A stretch of 64,000 nt of DNA from Ferdinandcohnia sp036965045 (lineage in GTDB: Bacteria > Bacillota > Bacilli > Bacillales > Bacillaceae_L): positions 248,001-312,000 of the forward strand of contig NZ_JBALOV010000035.1 of assembly GCF_036965045.1 (NCBI RefSeq), read 5' to 3'. A program made the translations under genes and the position numbers. The notes under the pieces were generated by a model. It was not told where the DNA came from. It worked only from the letters and a program-made list of their open reading frames with translations, and did no database searches. This document shows, piece by piece, positions 27,401 to 35,357 of the stretch. The number at the start of each line of letters is the position of its first letter. Position 1 is the first letter of the stretch.

Positions 27401-28812
27401 ACTTAAACTTCTCTGGTGAATACCAGCCACGAGCTCATAACTACACAAAGGTTCTGTTTGGTGAGGAATATGTCTATCGTGCTGGAACCATTGGTACAGT
27501 AGCGGAAAAAACTGCTTATGGTTATGTCAAGGGGTATGCCAATGATCATAACTTAACGATGCGTGGTGCCGAAACGGATCGTTTAGTGGCAGGCTGTACC
27601 GGTGTAAAACGAACTACTGGACAGCATCCTGGAGGTATTATTGTAGTACCAGACTACATGGATATTTTTGATTTTTCACCTATACAATTTCCTGCTGATG
27701 ATACTAATTCTGAATGGAAAACTACCCATTTTGATTTCCACTCCATTCATGACAATGTATTAAAACTAGATATACTTGGACACGATGATCCGACTGTAAT
27801 CAGGATGCTCCAAGATTTAAGTGGAATTGATCCAAAAACGATTCCGACTGATGACCCAGAGGTAATGAAAATTTTCAGTGGGACCGAATCACTTGGAGTA
27901 ACCGAAGATCAAATTATGTGTAAAACGGGTACACTTGGTATTCCGGAATTCGGTACACGATTTGTACGCCAAATGCTTGAGGATACGAAGCCGACTACTT
28001 TCTCTGAACTTGTTCAAATTTCAGGTTTATCACATGGTACAGATGTGTGGTTGGGAAATGCACAGGAGCTTATCCATAATAATATTTGTACATTAAGTGA
28101 AGTTATTGGTTGTCGTGATGATATTATGGTGTATCTGATCTATAAAGGGTTAGACCCTTCAATGGCATTTAAAATTATGGAATCAGTCCGTAAAGGTAAA
28201 GGACTAACAGATGAATTTATGGAAGAAATGAAGAAAAATGATGTCCCTGATTGGTATATTGATTCTTGCTTGAAAATTAAATACATGTTCCCAAAAGCCC
28301 ATGCTGCCGCTTATGTATTAATGGCTGTAAGGATTGCTTACTTCAAGGTTCATTTGCCATTGCTCTACTATGCAGCATATTTCACAGTTCGTGCAGATGA
28401 TTTTGATGTTGATGCAATGGTTCGGGGTTCTAGTACAATACGTGCAAGAATAGAAGAAATTAATGCCAAAGGCCTTGACGCTTCACCTAAGGAAAAAAAT
28501 CTATTAACTGTTCTGGAGCTAGCACTCGAAATGTGTGAAAGAGGATTTTCCTTTAAGAAAATTGATTTGTACCGTTCAAGTGCCTCTGAATTTATTATTG
28601 ACGGAGACGCTCTTATTCCACCGTTTAATTCAATTCCTGGGCTAGGGACAAACGCTGCTATTAATATTGTGAAAGCAAGAGAACAAGGTGAGTTTTTATC
28701 TAAAGAAGATTTACAAAAGCGTGGAAAAGTATCGAAAACAATCATGGAATATCTTGAAAACCATGGTTGCTTAGAAGATATGCCAGAACAAAATCAATTG
28801 TCCTTGTTCTAA
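24499..28812 (+). CDS. polC: DNA polymerase III alpha subunit PolC (Gram-positive type)
   Basis: 1437 residues, the length of Bacillus PolC. In order: N-terminal domain, OB fold (about 230-320), PHP domain split by a DEDD exonuclease (FDVETTGLSAVYNTIIELAA near residue 427), polymerase palm with PDIDLNFSGEY, a zinc-binding CPDC...CPNC motif (near residues 914-947), and fingers/helix-hairpin-helix at the end. It is the replicative polymerase with built-in proofreading. Strong GAGGGGG upstream; the only gene in its transcription unit here. Confidence 0.98.
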   Translation: MELSPQQKERFKVLLQQLELTDYAFVTHFANAGIVKLTIDKEKKEWHFLFSFENVIPADVMRIFSTQIRTKFAHIASVTFSLHVGSQQVSEEMVQDYWPLCLQELDGIAPPILNLLHNQIPTQQGLKLHIKTRNDTESIAIKKKYGQLIGTIYQSYGFPLFTLETEVEVSSQEYEQFLEKKQQEDQERALLAVADMQKKEKEKEQGNTVSGPVSIGYTIKDDEDFKEISSILDEERRIAIQGYVFFAETKELRSGRTLLTFKITDYTDSILVKVFSRDKEDVQHLQAIKKGMWVRCRGSIQNDTFVRDLVMIANDINEIQPMNERRDTAPEGEKRVELHLHSPMSQMDAVTSISQYVGQAKKWGHTAIALTDHAGAQSFPEAYSAAKKNGIKMIYGVEANLVDDGVPIAYNSQHRNLEEDTYVVFDVETTGLSAVYNTIIELAAVKIRNGEIIDRFESFANPHHRLSATTIDLTGITDDMVNTAPEVSEVLVKFNNWAEDAILVAHNASFDMGFLNVGYKKSGLEKATNPVIDTLELARFLYPELKNHRLNTLCKKFDIELTQHHRAIYDAEATGYLTLKLLKDAAEREIVYHDQLNDYMGQGKAYQRSRPYHATLLAQSDVGLKNLFKLISFSHLNYFYRVPRIPRSLLQKYREGILVGSACDKGEVFEGMMQKSPEEVESIAQFYDYLEVQPPSNYRHLLELDLIQNERELRDILKNIVGLGEKLNIPVVATGNVHYLNPEDHIYRKILVRSQGGANPLNRHSLPEVHFRTTNEMMDCFSFLEKAKAKEIVVTNTQKIADMIGEVKPIKDDLYTPKIEGADDEIKDMSYSMARSIYGEELPEIVEARLEKELKSIIGHGFAVIYLISHKLVKKSLDDGYLVGSRGSVGSSLVATMTEITEVNPLPPHYVCPDCKHSEFFNDGSVGSGFDLPDKECPNCGANYKKDGHDIPFETFLGFKGDKVPDIDLNFSGEYQPRAHNYTKVLFGEEYVYRAGTIGTVAEKTAYGYVKGYANDHNLTMRGAETDRLVAGCTGVKRTTGQHPGGIIVVPDYMDIFDFSPIQFPADDTNSEWKTTHFDFHSIHDNVLKLDILGHDDPTVIRMLQDLSGIDPKTIPTDDPEVMKIFSGTESLGVTEDQIMCKTGTLGIPEFGTRFVRQMLEDTKPTTFSELVQISGLSHGTDVWLGNAQELIHNNICTLSEVIGCRDDIMVYLIYKGLDPSMAFKIMESVRKGKGLTDEFMEEMKKNDVPDWYIDSCLKIKYMFPKAHAAAYVLMAVRIAYFKVHLPLLYYAAYFTVRADDFDVDAMVRGSSTIRARIEEINAKGLDASPKEKNLLTVLELALEMCERGFSFKKIDLYRSSASEFIIDGDALIPPFNSIPGLGTNAAINIVKAREQGEFLSKEDLQKRGKVSKTIMEYLENHGCLEDMPEQNQLSLF

Positions 28813-28820
28813 TTCTTTGA

Positions 28821-28940
28821 TGTCTAGGTCAAGGCGCCATCGGCTCTCTGGTCTAGCCAATCGCTTCGGAAGGTAAAATACACCTTCTGCCAGCGCTTGT
28901 CTTATACTTGTCGCCTAAAGCTAAGCGCCTTTCACTTTTC
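28821..28940 (+). repeat. ~120-bp structured interspersed repeat, copy 2 (polC-rimP)
   Basis: Same family and direction as copies at 21280 and 39081, starting 8 bp after polC. The central hairpin GAAGGT (28869-28874) / ACCTTC (28882-28887) and the closing GGCGC (28833-28837) / GCGCC (28925-28929) are kept. The second outer stem and the CAYAAG stem are degraded, so this is the most diverged copy. It fills the first third of the 385-bp polC-rimP gap. Confidence 0.8.
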
Positions 28941-28953
28941 CATTCAATAAGAT

Positions 28954-28982
28954 TTGCATATAAATAGCGATTATGTTATAGT
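28954..28982 (+). promoter_or_regulatory. SigA-type promoter of the rimP-nusA-infB operon
   Basis: TTGCAT (28954-28959), 17-nt spacer, TATAGT (28977-28982). Transcription would start near 28989, giving a leader of about 210 nt with two hairpins. A TATAAT near 29001 is an alternative -10 but lacks a -35. Confidence 0.55.
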
Positions 28983-29014
28983 TTTTATGGAAATGCTATG
29001 TATAATTACTGGTA

Positions 29015-29038
29015 AAAGAGTGGGGCTTCCCACTCTTT
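29015..29038 (+). terminator. Strong hairpin in the rimP-nusA leader
   Basis: Perfect 10-bp stem AAAGAGTGGG (29015-29024) / CCCACTCTTT (29029-29038) with a GCTT loop, followed by ATTCTTTG, a broken T tract. It lies downstream of the candidate rimP promoter, so it is inside the leader. It is either a weak terminator or a regulatory stem. Confidence 0.55.
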
Positions 29039-29109
29039 ATTCTTTGACTGAGGCTAAATGTGTAACAACTTTCTTTTAGATGGGACTTCTCTATATTTTC
29101 CAACTGCCT

Positions 29110-29136
29110 CCCTGCTATTATAGCAGGGTGTTTTTA
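29110..29136 (+). terminator. Terminator-like hairpin (attenuator) before rimP
   Basis: Stem CCCTGCTA (29110-29117) / TAGCAGGG (29121-29128), then TGTTTTTAC. It lies between the promoter and rimP, so it should cut transcription before the operon unless read through. B. subtilis NusA is known to repress its own operon through a NusA-stimulated terminator in this leader. The interrupted T tract fits a NusA-dependent terminator, by inference. Confidence 0.65.
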
Positions 29137-29197
29137 CACTACTTAGGAAATACTAACGTATAAAAAAGAAATTCCTTTTCAGCTTAGGAGGAAAAAC

Positions 29198-29671
29198 ATG
29201 AGTAAAAAGGTAACACAAATAGTGGAAGAATTAGTGATACCTATTGTAACTGAATTACAAATGGAACTTGTCGACGTGGAGTATGTAAAGGAAGGAAAAG
29301 ACTGGTTTTTACGTGTCTACATTGACTCTGATAAAGGGGTTGATATAGAAGATTGTGGAACCGTAAGCGAAAAATTAAGCGAAAAGCTTGATGAAGTAGA
29401 TCCTATTCCTTATAACTATTTTCTCGAAGTATCAAGTCCTGGTGCTGAACGCCCATTAAAAAAGATGAGTGACTTCGATAAGGCAATTGGAAAACAGGTG
29501 TATGTGAAAACATACGAACCAATCGATGGTGAAAAGATTTTTGAAGGAGAGCTTACATCATTTGATGGAAGCACAATTACGATTAATATCATGGTCAAAA
29601 CACGCAAAAAATCTGTAGAAATTCCGTATGAAAAGGTTGCAAACGCAAGACTTGCTGTTACTTTTCATTAA
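29198..29671 (+). CDS. rimP: Ribosome maturation factor RimP
   Basis: 157 residues with an N-terminal alpha/beta domain (VDVEYVKEGKDWFLRVYID) and a C-terminal SH3-like domain (EVSSPGAERPLKK, then the FEGELTSFDG strand). It is needed for 30S maturation around S12. It is the first gene of the nusA-infB operon, after a long leader with two hairpins. TAGGAGG precedes the ATG. Confidence 0.96.
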   Translation: MSKKVTQIVEELVIPIVTELQMELVDVEYVKEGKDWFLRVYIDSDKGVDIEDCGTVSEKLSEKLDEVDPIPYNYFLEVSSPGAERPLKKMSDFDKAIGKQVYVKTYEPIDGEKIFEGELTSFDGSTITINIMVKTRKKSVEIPYEKVANARLAVTFH

Positions 29672-29704
29672 TAGTTAGAATTCATAAGGGGGATTAGAAA
29701 AGAA

Positions 29705-30838
29705 ATGAGTAGTGAATTATTAGATGCCTTAACATTGCTCGAGAAAGAAAAAGGCATTAGCAAAGATGTAATTATTGAAGCAATTGAGGCAGCACTTATT
29801 TCTGCTTATAAGCGGAATTTTAATCAGGCTCAAAATGTAAGAGTCGATTTAAACTTAGCAAATGGTTCGATGCGTGTGTTTGCTAGAAAAGATGTAGTAG
29901 ATGAAGTGTTTGACCCACGATTAGAAATCTCCTTGGATGAAGCAAGAACCATTAATCCTAATTACCAAGTCGAAGACGTTGTCGAAATTGAAGTAACACC
30001 AAAAGACTTTGGTAGAATTGCCGCTCAAACTGCAAAACAGGTTGTAACTCAACGTGTTCGTGAAGCAGAAAGAGGAGTTATTTATTCAGAGTTTATTGAT
30101 CGCGAAGAAGATATCATGACGGGAATCGTTCAGCGTCTAGATTCTAAGTTTATCTATGTAAGTTTAGGGAAAATTGAAGCATTGCTTCCAGTAAACGAAC
30201 AAATGCCAAATGAACAATATAAGCCGCACGACAGAATCAAAGTCTACATAACAAAGGTTGAACGAACAACAAAAGGACCACAAATCTTTGTTTCTAGAAC
30301 ACATCCAGGATTATTAAAGCGTCTTTTTGAGATTGAAGTTCCTGAGATCTATGATGGAACAGTTGAGATTAAGTCAGTTGCGAGGGAAGCTGGAGATCGG
30401 TCTAAGATTTCTGTTCACTCAGATAATTCTGAAGTAGACCCAGTTGGCTCTTGTGTTGGTCCAAAGGGACAACGAGTTCAAGCCATTGTGAATGAATTAA
30501 AAGGTGAGAAAATTGATATAGTCAAGTGGTCTGATGATCCAGTTGTGTTTGTTGCGAATGCCTTAAGTCCATCAAAAGTACTTGATGTCATTGTTCACGA
30601 AGAAGAAAAAGCAACAACTGTTGTCGTTCCTGACTATCAATTATCTTTAGCAATTGGAAAACGCGGACAAAACGCACGTTTAGCTGCAAAACTAACTGGG
30701 TGGAAAATTGATATCAAAAGTCAAACAGAAGCTGAGCAAGCGGGGATTTTCCCAAGAGAGGCTTTTGGTTTATTTGATGACAATGAAGAAGAAGCCGAGG
30801 ATGAAGCATTCGATTTGCAATCTGAAGAAATCGAGTGA
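29705..30838 (+). CDS. nusA: Transcription factor NusA
   Basis: 377 residues, the short Firmicutes form: N-terminal RNA-polymerase-binding domain (to about 125), S1 domain (about 135-200), and two KH domains (GSCVGPKGQRVQAI and AIGKRGQNARLAAKL). The acidic repeats of the proteobacterial form are absent and the tail is short and acidic. It promotes pausing and intrinsic termination. It is in the rimP operon, and the leader attenuator suggests it controls its own level. Confidence 0.97.
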   Translation: MSSELLDALTLLEKEKGISKDVIIEAIEAALISAYKRNFNQAQNVRVDLNLANGSMRVFARKDVVDEVFDPRLEISLDEARTINPNYQVEDVVEIEVTPKDFGRIAAQTAKQVVTQRVREAERGVIYSEFIDREEDIMTGIVQRLDSKFIYVSLGKIEALLPVNEQMPNEQYKPHDRIKVYITKVERTTKGPQIFVSRTHPGLLKRLFEIEVPEIYDGTVEIKSVAREAGDRSKISVHSDNSEVDPVGSCVGPKGQRVQAIVNELKGEKIDIVKWSDDPVVFVANALSPSKVLDVIVHEEEKATTVVVPDYQLSLAIGKRGQNARLAAKLTGWKIDIKSQTEAEQAGIFPREAFGLFDDNEEEAEDEAFDLQSEEIE

Positions 30839-30849
30839 GGTGAAGGAAA

Positions 30850-31119
30850 TTGGTAAGTAATAAAAAAATACCATTGCGGAAATGCATTGCTAGTGGCGAA
30901 ATGAAGCCAAAAAAGGAACTTGTCAGAATTGTACGTTCCAAAGAAGGCGAAGTTTCAATCGACCTCACTGGAAAAAAGTCTGGTCGTGGTGCATACCTCA
31001 GTAAAGACAAAGAGTGTATTTTAATGGCAAAGAAAAAGAACATTCTTGCTAGTCAACTGAAAGCAACGATTGATGATTCAATCTATGAAGAATTACTTCA
31101 ATTGGTAGATAAGGAGTAG
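30850..31119 (+). CDS. rnpM: YlxR-family protein (RNase P modulator RnpM)
   Basis: 89 residues from a TTG start with GAGGTG about 8 nt upstream. The family core is clear: PLRKCIASGEMKPKKELVRIVR, then KSGRGAYLSKDKECI. YlxR of B. subtilis has been described as an RNA-binding modulator of RNase P (RnpM). It sits between nusA and rplGA in the standard order. Confidence 0.92.
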   Translation: MVSNKKIPLRKCIASGEMKPKKELVRIVRSKEGEVSIDLTGKKSGRGAYLSKDKECILMAKKKNILASQLKATIDDSIYEELLQLVDKE

Positions 31120-31127
31120 CTTTGTAG

Positions 31128-31430
31128 ATGGAAAACAAGGAATGGATGTCGTTATTGGGTCTTGCCAATCGAGCGAGAAAAGTCATTTCAGGAGAAGAAC
31201 TTGTTGTGAAGGAAATTCGCAATGGAAACGCAAAGCTAGTTCTCTTATCTGAAGATGCGTCAGCAAACACTACAAAGAAAATTACGGATAAAAGCACGTA
31301 TTATCAAGTTCAACTTCGTACTGTAAGCGATAGGTATACATTAGGGCATTCAATTGGAAAGGATGCAAGAGTGGTTGTCGCAATAACAGAAAGTGGGTTT
31401 GCAAAAAAAATTAGTCACTTGCTCGATTAA
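31128..31430 (+). CDS. rplGA: L7Ae-family RNA-binding protein YlxQ (RplGA)
   Basis: 100 residues of the L7Ae/L30e fold: LLGLANRARKVISGEELVVKEIR at the N-terminus and LLSEDASANTTKKI. Members bind kink-turn RNA. The Bacillus gene is often called ylxQ or rplGA, a non-essential K-turn-binding protein. It starts 8 bp after rnpM and is followed 19 bp later by infB. Confidence 0.92.
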   Translation: MENKEWMSLLGLANRARKVISGEELVVKEIRNGNAKLVLLSEDASANTTKKITDKSTYYQVQLRTVSDRYTLGHSIGKDARVVVAITESGFAKKISHLLD

Positions 31431-31449
31431 CATATTTGGGGGTGAACAT

Positions 31450-33639
31450 ATGAGTAAAATGCGTGTATACGAATATGCAAAAAAACAAAATATCTCAAGT
31501 AAAGAAGTAATTAATAAGCTTAAAGAGATGGACATTGAGGTTAAAAATCATATGGCAACGATAGAGGGAGATATTTTGAATAAATTAGATCAATCATTTG
31601 GAAAGAAGTCAGAACAGGTTCAGCCTGTGAAGGAACAAACCAAAAATAGTACAGCAAAACTACCTGTTAATGATAAAGAAGTGGTTGACAAAAAAGAAAC
31701 GAAGAAAAAGCCTGTACCTCCTAAAAATCGTGACGGTAGTAAAAAAACCGAAACTGTAGGACAAAAAAAGGGATTCCAGTCTAATAATAATAATAGAAAT
31801 AATAAGAATAATAAAAACAAACAAAGAGGTAATATTCGTCAGCATAATCAACATCAACCTGTTCAACCAAAGCCTGAAAAGAAATTGCCTGAAAAGATTA
31901 CGTTTATCGGTTCATTAACGGTTGGGGAATTAGCTAAAAAACTAGGCAAAGAACCTTCAGAAATTATTAAAAAGCTTTTCATGCTAGGTGTTATGGCTAC
32001 AATTAACCAAGAACTTGATAAGGATTCAATTGAATTAATTGCATCTGATTATGGAGTAGCGGTTGAAGAAGAAATTGTCTTTGACGTTACCGAATTTGAA
32101 CAGTATGTTGAAGAAGATAACGATGCAGATTTAATTGAAAGACCAGCTATCGTAACAATCATGGGACATGTTGACCATGGTAAAACAACCACCCTTGATT
32201 CAATCAGAAATACAAAGGTCACAGCTGGCGAAGCCGGTGGTATCACTCAGCATATTGGTGCATATCAAGTAGTTGTAAATGATAAGAAAATTACGTTCTT
32301 GGACACTCCAGGACATGCTGCGTTTACAACTATGCGTGCAAGAGGTGCTCAAGTTACGGATATCACTATCTTAGTTGTTGCTGCAGATGATGGTGTAATG
32401 CCACAAACAGTAGAAGCGATTAACCATGCGAAGGCTGCTGAGGTTCCAATCATCGTAGCTGTTAATAAAATGGATAAACCAACTGCAAATCCTGATCGTG
32501 TTATGCAGGAATTAACAGAACATGGGCTCATTCCAGAGGATTGGGGTGGAGACACCATTTTCGTTCCAATCTCGGCATTAACAGGTGAAGGTATCGACAA
32601 CTTACTCGAAATGATTCTTCTTGTCAGTGAAGTTGAGGAATACAAAGCAAATCCGAAGCGAAGAGCGACTGGAACAGTCATTGAAGCACAACTTGATAAA
32701 GGCAGAGGTTCTGTTGCAACATTATTAGTTCAAAATGGAACACTTCGTGTTGGTGATCCAATTGTAGTTGGAAACACATTTGGTCGTGTCCGTGCAATGG
32801 TTAATGACATTGGCCGTCGTGTCAAAGAGGCTGGTCCATCCACTCCTGTAGAAGTCACAGGGTTAAATGATGTACCACAAGCTGGCGACCAGTTTGTTGT
32901 ATTTGAAGATGAAAAGAAAGCACGCCAGGTTGGAGAAGCTAGAGCTCAAAAGCAATTAGTAGAGCAACGTGGTGATAAAGTAAAAGTTAGTCTTGAAGAT
33001 TTATTTGAGCACATTAAACAAGGTGAAATGAAGGAAATTAATCTTATTGTTAAAGCTGATGTTCAAGGCTCAGTAGAGGCATTAGCTGCATCTCTTCAAA
33101 AAATAGATGTAGAAGGTGTTAAAGTTAAGATTATTCATACAGGTGTCGGTGCAATTAATGAATCAGATATTACTCTCGCATCAGCATCAAACGCGATTGT
33201 AATCGGATTTAATGTACGACCTGATGTGAATGCAAAGCGAACTGCTGAAGCAGAGGAAGTTGATATCCGCCTTCACCGAATTATCTATAAAGCAATTGAA
33301 GAAATCGAATCCGCTATGAAGGGTATGCTTGACCCAGAATTTGAAGAAAAAGTAATCGGTCAAGCGGAAGTTCGTACTACCTTTAAAGTATCTAAGATTG
33401 GTACAATTGCTGGTTCTTATGTAACAGATGGAAAAATTACACGTGATAGTGGAGTGCGCCTAATCCGTAATGGAGTTGTTATCTTTGAAGGTGAACTTGA
33501 TACATTGAAACGATTCAAAGATGATGTCAAAGAAGTTGCACAAGGCTACGAGTGTGGTATAACAATTACAAAATATAACGATATTAAAGAAGGAGACATC
33601 ATTGAAGCATTCGTGATGGAAGAAGTTGATCGTCATTGA
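31450..33639 (+). CDS. infB: Translation initiation factor IF-2
   Basis: 729 residues. An N-terminal IF2N helix (RVYEYAKKQNISSKEVINKLK), a basic Asn/Lys/Gln-rich linker (about residues 55-145), a second IF2N segment, then the GTPase domain with GHVDHGKTT, DTPGHAAF and NKMD, followed by domains II-IV. It places initiator tRNA on the ribosome. The ATG at 31450 lies just after GGGGGTGA; a longer frame from 31393 overlaps rplGA and is rejected. The TTGA overlap couples it to ylxP. Confidence 0.97.
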   Translation: MSKMRVYEYAKKQNISSKEVINKLKEMDIEVKNHMATIEGDILNKLDQSFGKKSEQVQPVKEQTKNSTAKLPVNDKEVVDKKETKKKPVPPKNRDGSKKTETVGQKKGFQSNNNNRNNKNNKNKQRGNIRQHNQHQPVQPKPEKKLPEKITFIGSLTVGELAKKLGKEPSEIIKKLFMLGVMATINQELDKDSIELIASDYGVAVEEEIVFDVTEFEQYVEEDNDADLIERPAIVTIMGHVDHGKTTTLDSIRNTKVTAGEAGGITQHIGAYQVVVNDKKITFLDTPGHAAFTTMRARGAQVTDITILVVAADDGVMPQTVEAINHAKAAEVPIIVAVNKMDKPTANPDRVMQELTEHGLIPEDWGGDTIFVPISALTGEGIDNLLEMILLVSEVEEYKANPKRRATGTVIEAQLDKGRGSVATLLVQNGTLRVGDPIVVGNTFGRVRAMVNDIGRRVKEAGPSTPVEVTGLNDVPQAGDQFVVFEDEKKARQVGEARAQKQLVEQRGDKVKVSLEDLFEHIKQGEMKEINLIVKADVQGSVEALAASLQKIDVEGVKVKIIHTGVGAINESDITLASASNAIVIGFNVRPDVNAKRTAEAEEVDIRLHRIIYKAIEEIESAMKGMLDPEFEEKVIGQAEVRTTFKVSKIGTIAGSYVTDGKITRDSGVRLIRNGVVIFEGELDTLKRFKDDVKEVAQGYECGITITKYNDIKEGDIIEAFVMEEVDRH

Positions 33640-33914
33640 TCGGCTATGTAGAGTGCGAATGTGTCATATATGATGCAAATTCTCTAAAAGCAAAACGAGC
33701 CGTATTACAAAGTGTTATGACTCGACTCAAACAAAAGTTTAATGTTTCAGTTGCAGAGGTAGACTATCAAGATACATGGCAACGCACCAAGATAGCAATC
33801 GTTACTGTGTCTTCGAGTCGAAAGCATTCTGAACTCGAATTAAACAATGCCCTAAAGTTTATTGATTCGTTCCCAGAATTAGATCGAACAATAACCGACT
33901 TTGAGTGGTTATAA
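33636..33914 (+). CDS. ylxP: DUF503 protein YlxP
   Basis: 92 residues, a single DUF503 domain (MIGYVECECVIYDANSLKAK, then RLKQKFNVSVAEVDYQD and WQRTKIAIVTVSS). Its function is not established; its constant place before rbfA suggests ribosome work. The TTG start overlaps the infB stop in TTGA, so it depends on infB translation. Confidence 0.93.
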   Translation: MIGYVECECVIYDANSLKAKRAVLQSVMTRLKQKFNVSVAEVDYQDTWQRTKIAIVTVSSSRKHSELELNNALKFIDSFPELDRTITDFEWL

Positions 33915-33928
33915 GAGGTGATATCTAG

Positions 33929-34294
33929 ATGAGTTTACGACCTAATCGTGTTGGAGAACAAATGAAAAAGGAATTAAGTGATATCATTGGACGGAAAATC
34001 AAGGATCCTCGGATCGGATTTGTTACTGTAACCGACGTCCAAGTTACTGGAGACCTTCAGCAAGCTAAAGTTTTTATATCGGTTTTAGGTGATGAAGAAC
34101 AAAGACAGAATACGTTAAAAGGTCTTGCCAAAGCAAAAGGCTTTATCCGCTCAGAAATCGGTCAGCGTATTCGTTTACGGAAAACACCGGAAATTCTATT
34201 TGAGTTTGACGAATCAATTGATTACGGGAATCGGATTGAATCCATCCTTCATGAAATTAATAAGGAATCAAATCAAGAATCAAACCGAGAATAA
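33929..34294 (+). CDS. rbfA: Ribosome-binding factor A
   Basis: 121 residues of the KH-like RbfA fold (RPNRVGEQMKKELSDII, KDPRIGFVTVTDVQVTGDL, IRLRKTPEILFEFDES). It binds the 30S subunit during late maturation and cold adaptation. The ATG follows GAGGTGA. The final residues (NQESNRE) are a short polar tail. A terminator begins 7 bp after its stop. Confidence 0.96.
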   Translation: MSLRPNRVGEQMKKELSDIIGRKIKDPRIGFVTVTDVQVTGDLQQAKVFISVLGDEEQRQNTLKGLAKAKGFIRSEIGQRIRLRKTPEILFEFDESIDYGNRIESILHEINKESNQESNRE

Positions 34295-34300
34295 GGGGGA

Positions 34301-34333
34301 GGATAGGCTTTTTTATAAAGTCTATCCCTTTTT
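34301..34333 (+). terminator. Rho-independent terminator between rbfA and truB
   Basis: GGATAGGC (34301-34308) pairs with GTCTATCC (34320-34327), with one mismatch or bulge near the loop, then CTTTTTTC. It may reduce transcription into truB, ribF and rpsO. Confidence 0.75.
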
Positions 34334-34394
34334 TCAGTTGTTTTTTATACATAAACAACGAAAGCATAAGAGAAAAGTTAGGGAGTGGCTCTTA

Positions 34395-35321
34395 GTGGAT
34401 GGAATTTTATTACTCAATAAACCAAAAGGGATGACTTCCCATGATTGTGTTTTTAAGGTGCGAAAGTTAATTAAAATGAAAAAAGTAGGCCATACGGGCA
34501 CATTAGATCCTGATGTTTCAGGAGTATTACCCATTTGTTTAGGACGAGCAACAAAGATCGCGGAATATGTAACAGCTGCAAATAAAACCTATGAAGGGGA
34601 AGCGACAATCGGTTTTTCAACGACAACAGAGGATGCGTCAGGTGAAAGGGTGGAAGAAAAACGAGTCGAACGGCAAATTACAACAGCTGAAGTTTTAGAC
34701 GTATTTCGTTCATTAACTGGTGAAATCGTTCAAACACCTCCTATGTATTCTGCAGTCAAAGTTAATGGAAAACGCCTCTATGAGTACGCTAGACAAGGTT
34801 TGGTAATCGAAAGACCATCTCGGAAAATAACTATTCATAAACTAGAGCTGCTCAGTGATATCGTTCAAATGGATGGAACGGCCTCTTTTCGTTTTCGTGT
34901 AACTTGCAGTAAGGGCACATATGTTCGAACTTTAGCTGTGCAGATCGGCGAAAAACTTGGGTATCCATCTCATATGTCTGATTTGATAAGGACCTCTTCG
35001 GGTGACTTTACCCTTGATCAATGCGTGACGCTAGAAGAATTAGAGGAGTATGTCCAAACGGGAACAGCAGAGGACCAACTTCTAAAGATTGAAGATGCTC
35101 TTTCTCATTTGCGCAAAATTTTAATTAATGATAAAGTAGCAGAGAAAGTAAAAAATGGGTCTGTTTTCCCGCTTCCACAAGAATTAAATGAGATTCCTGC
35201 TGGGGAACCTATTGCTGTTTTTCATCAAGGAGAAATCCTAGCAATATATCAACGACATCCAGAAAAAACACAATTGATAAAACCTATTAAAGTATTAGTT
35301 AATAACCAGGAATTAAAATAA
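34395..35321 (+). CDS. truB: tRNA pseudouridine-55 synthase TruB
   Basis: 308 residues from the GTG at 34395. Catalytic D38 lies in GHTGTLDPDVSG; KTYEGEATIGFSTTTEDASG and SAVKVNGKRLYEYAR are further signatures. It modifies U55 of the T-loop of tRNAs. GGGAG at 34381-34385 is 9 nt upstream. The frame stays open far upstream over rbfA, but that extension contains the terminator and no family sequence. Confidence 0.95.
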   Translation: MDGILLLNKPKGMTSHDCVFKVRKLIKMKKVGHTGTLDPDVSGVLPICLGRATKIAEYVTAANKTYEGEATIGFSTTTEDASGERVEEKRVERQITTAEVLDVFRSLTGEIVQTPPMYSAVKVNGKRLYEYARQGLVIERPSRKITIHKLELLSDIVQMDGTASFRFRVTCSKGTYVRTLAVQIGEKLGYPSHMSDLIRTSSGDFTLDQCVTLEELEEYVQTGTAEDQLLKIEDALSHLRKILINDKVAEKVKNGSVFPLPQELNEIPAGEPIAVFHQGEILAIYQRHPEKTQLIKPIKVLVNNQELK

Positions 35322-35357
35322 GATAGGTTATTCGAAAGTAGAAAAGGTGAATTAGAA

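Noticed and set aside
28941..29197. Possible small gene or T-box in the polC-rimP gap
   Set aside because: No start codon with a ribosome-binding site opens a meaningful frame, and there is no T-box sequence (AGGGTGG-type); the hairpins fit an operon leader better.
34125..34394. 90-residue N-terminal extension of truB across rbfA
   Set aside because: It crosses the rbfA gene and a terminator; TruB begins with DGILLLNKPKG at the GTG.
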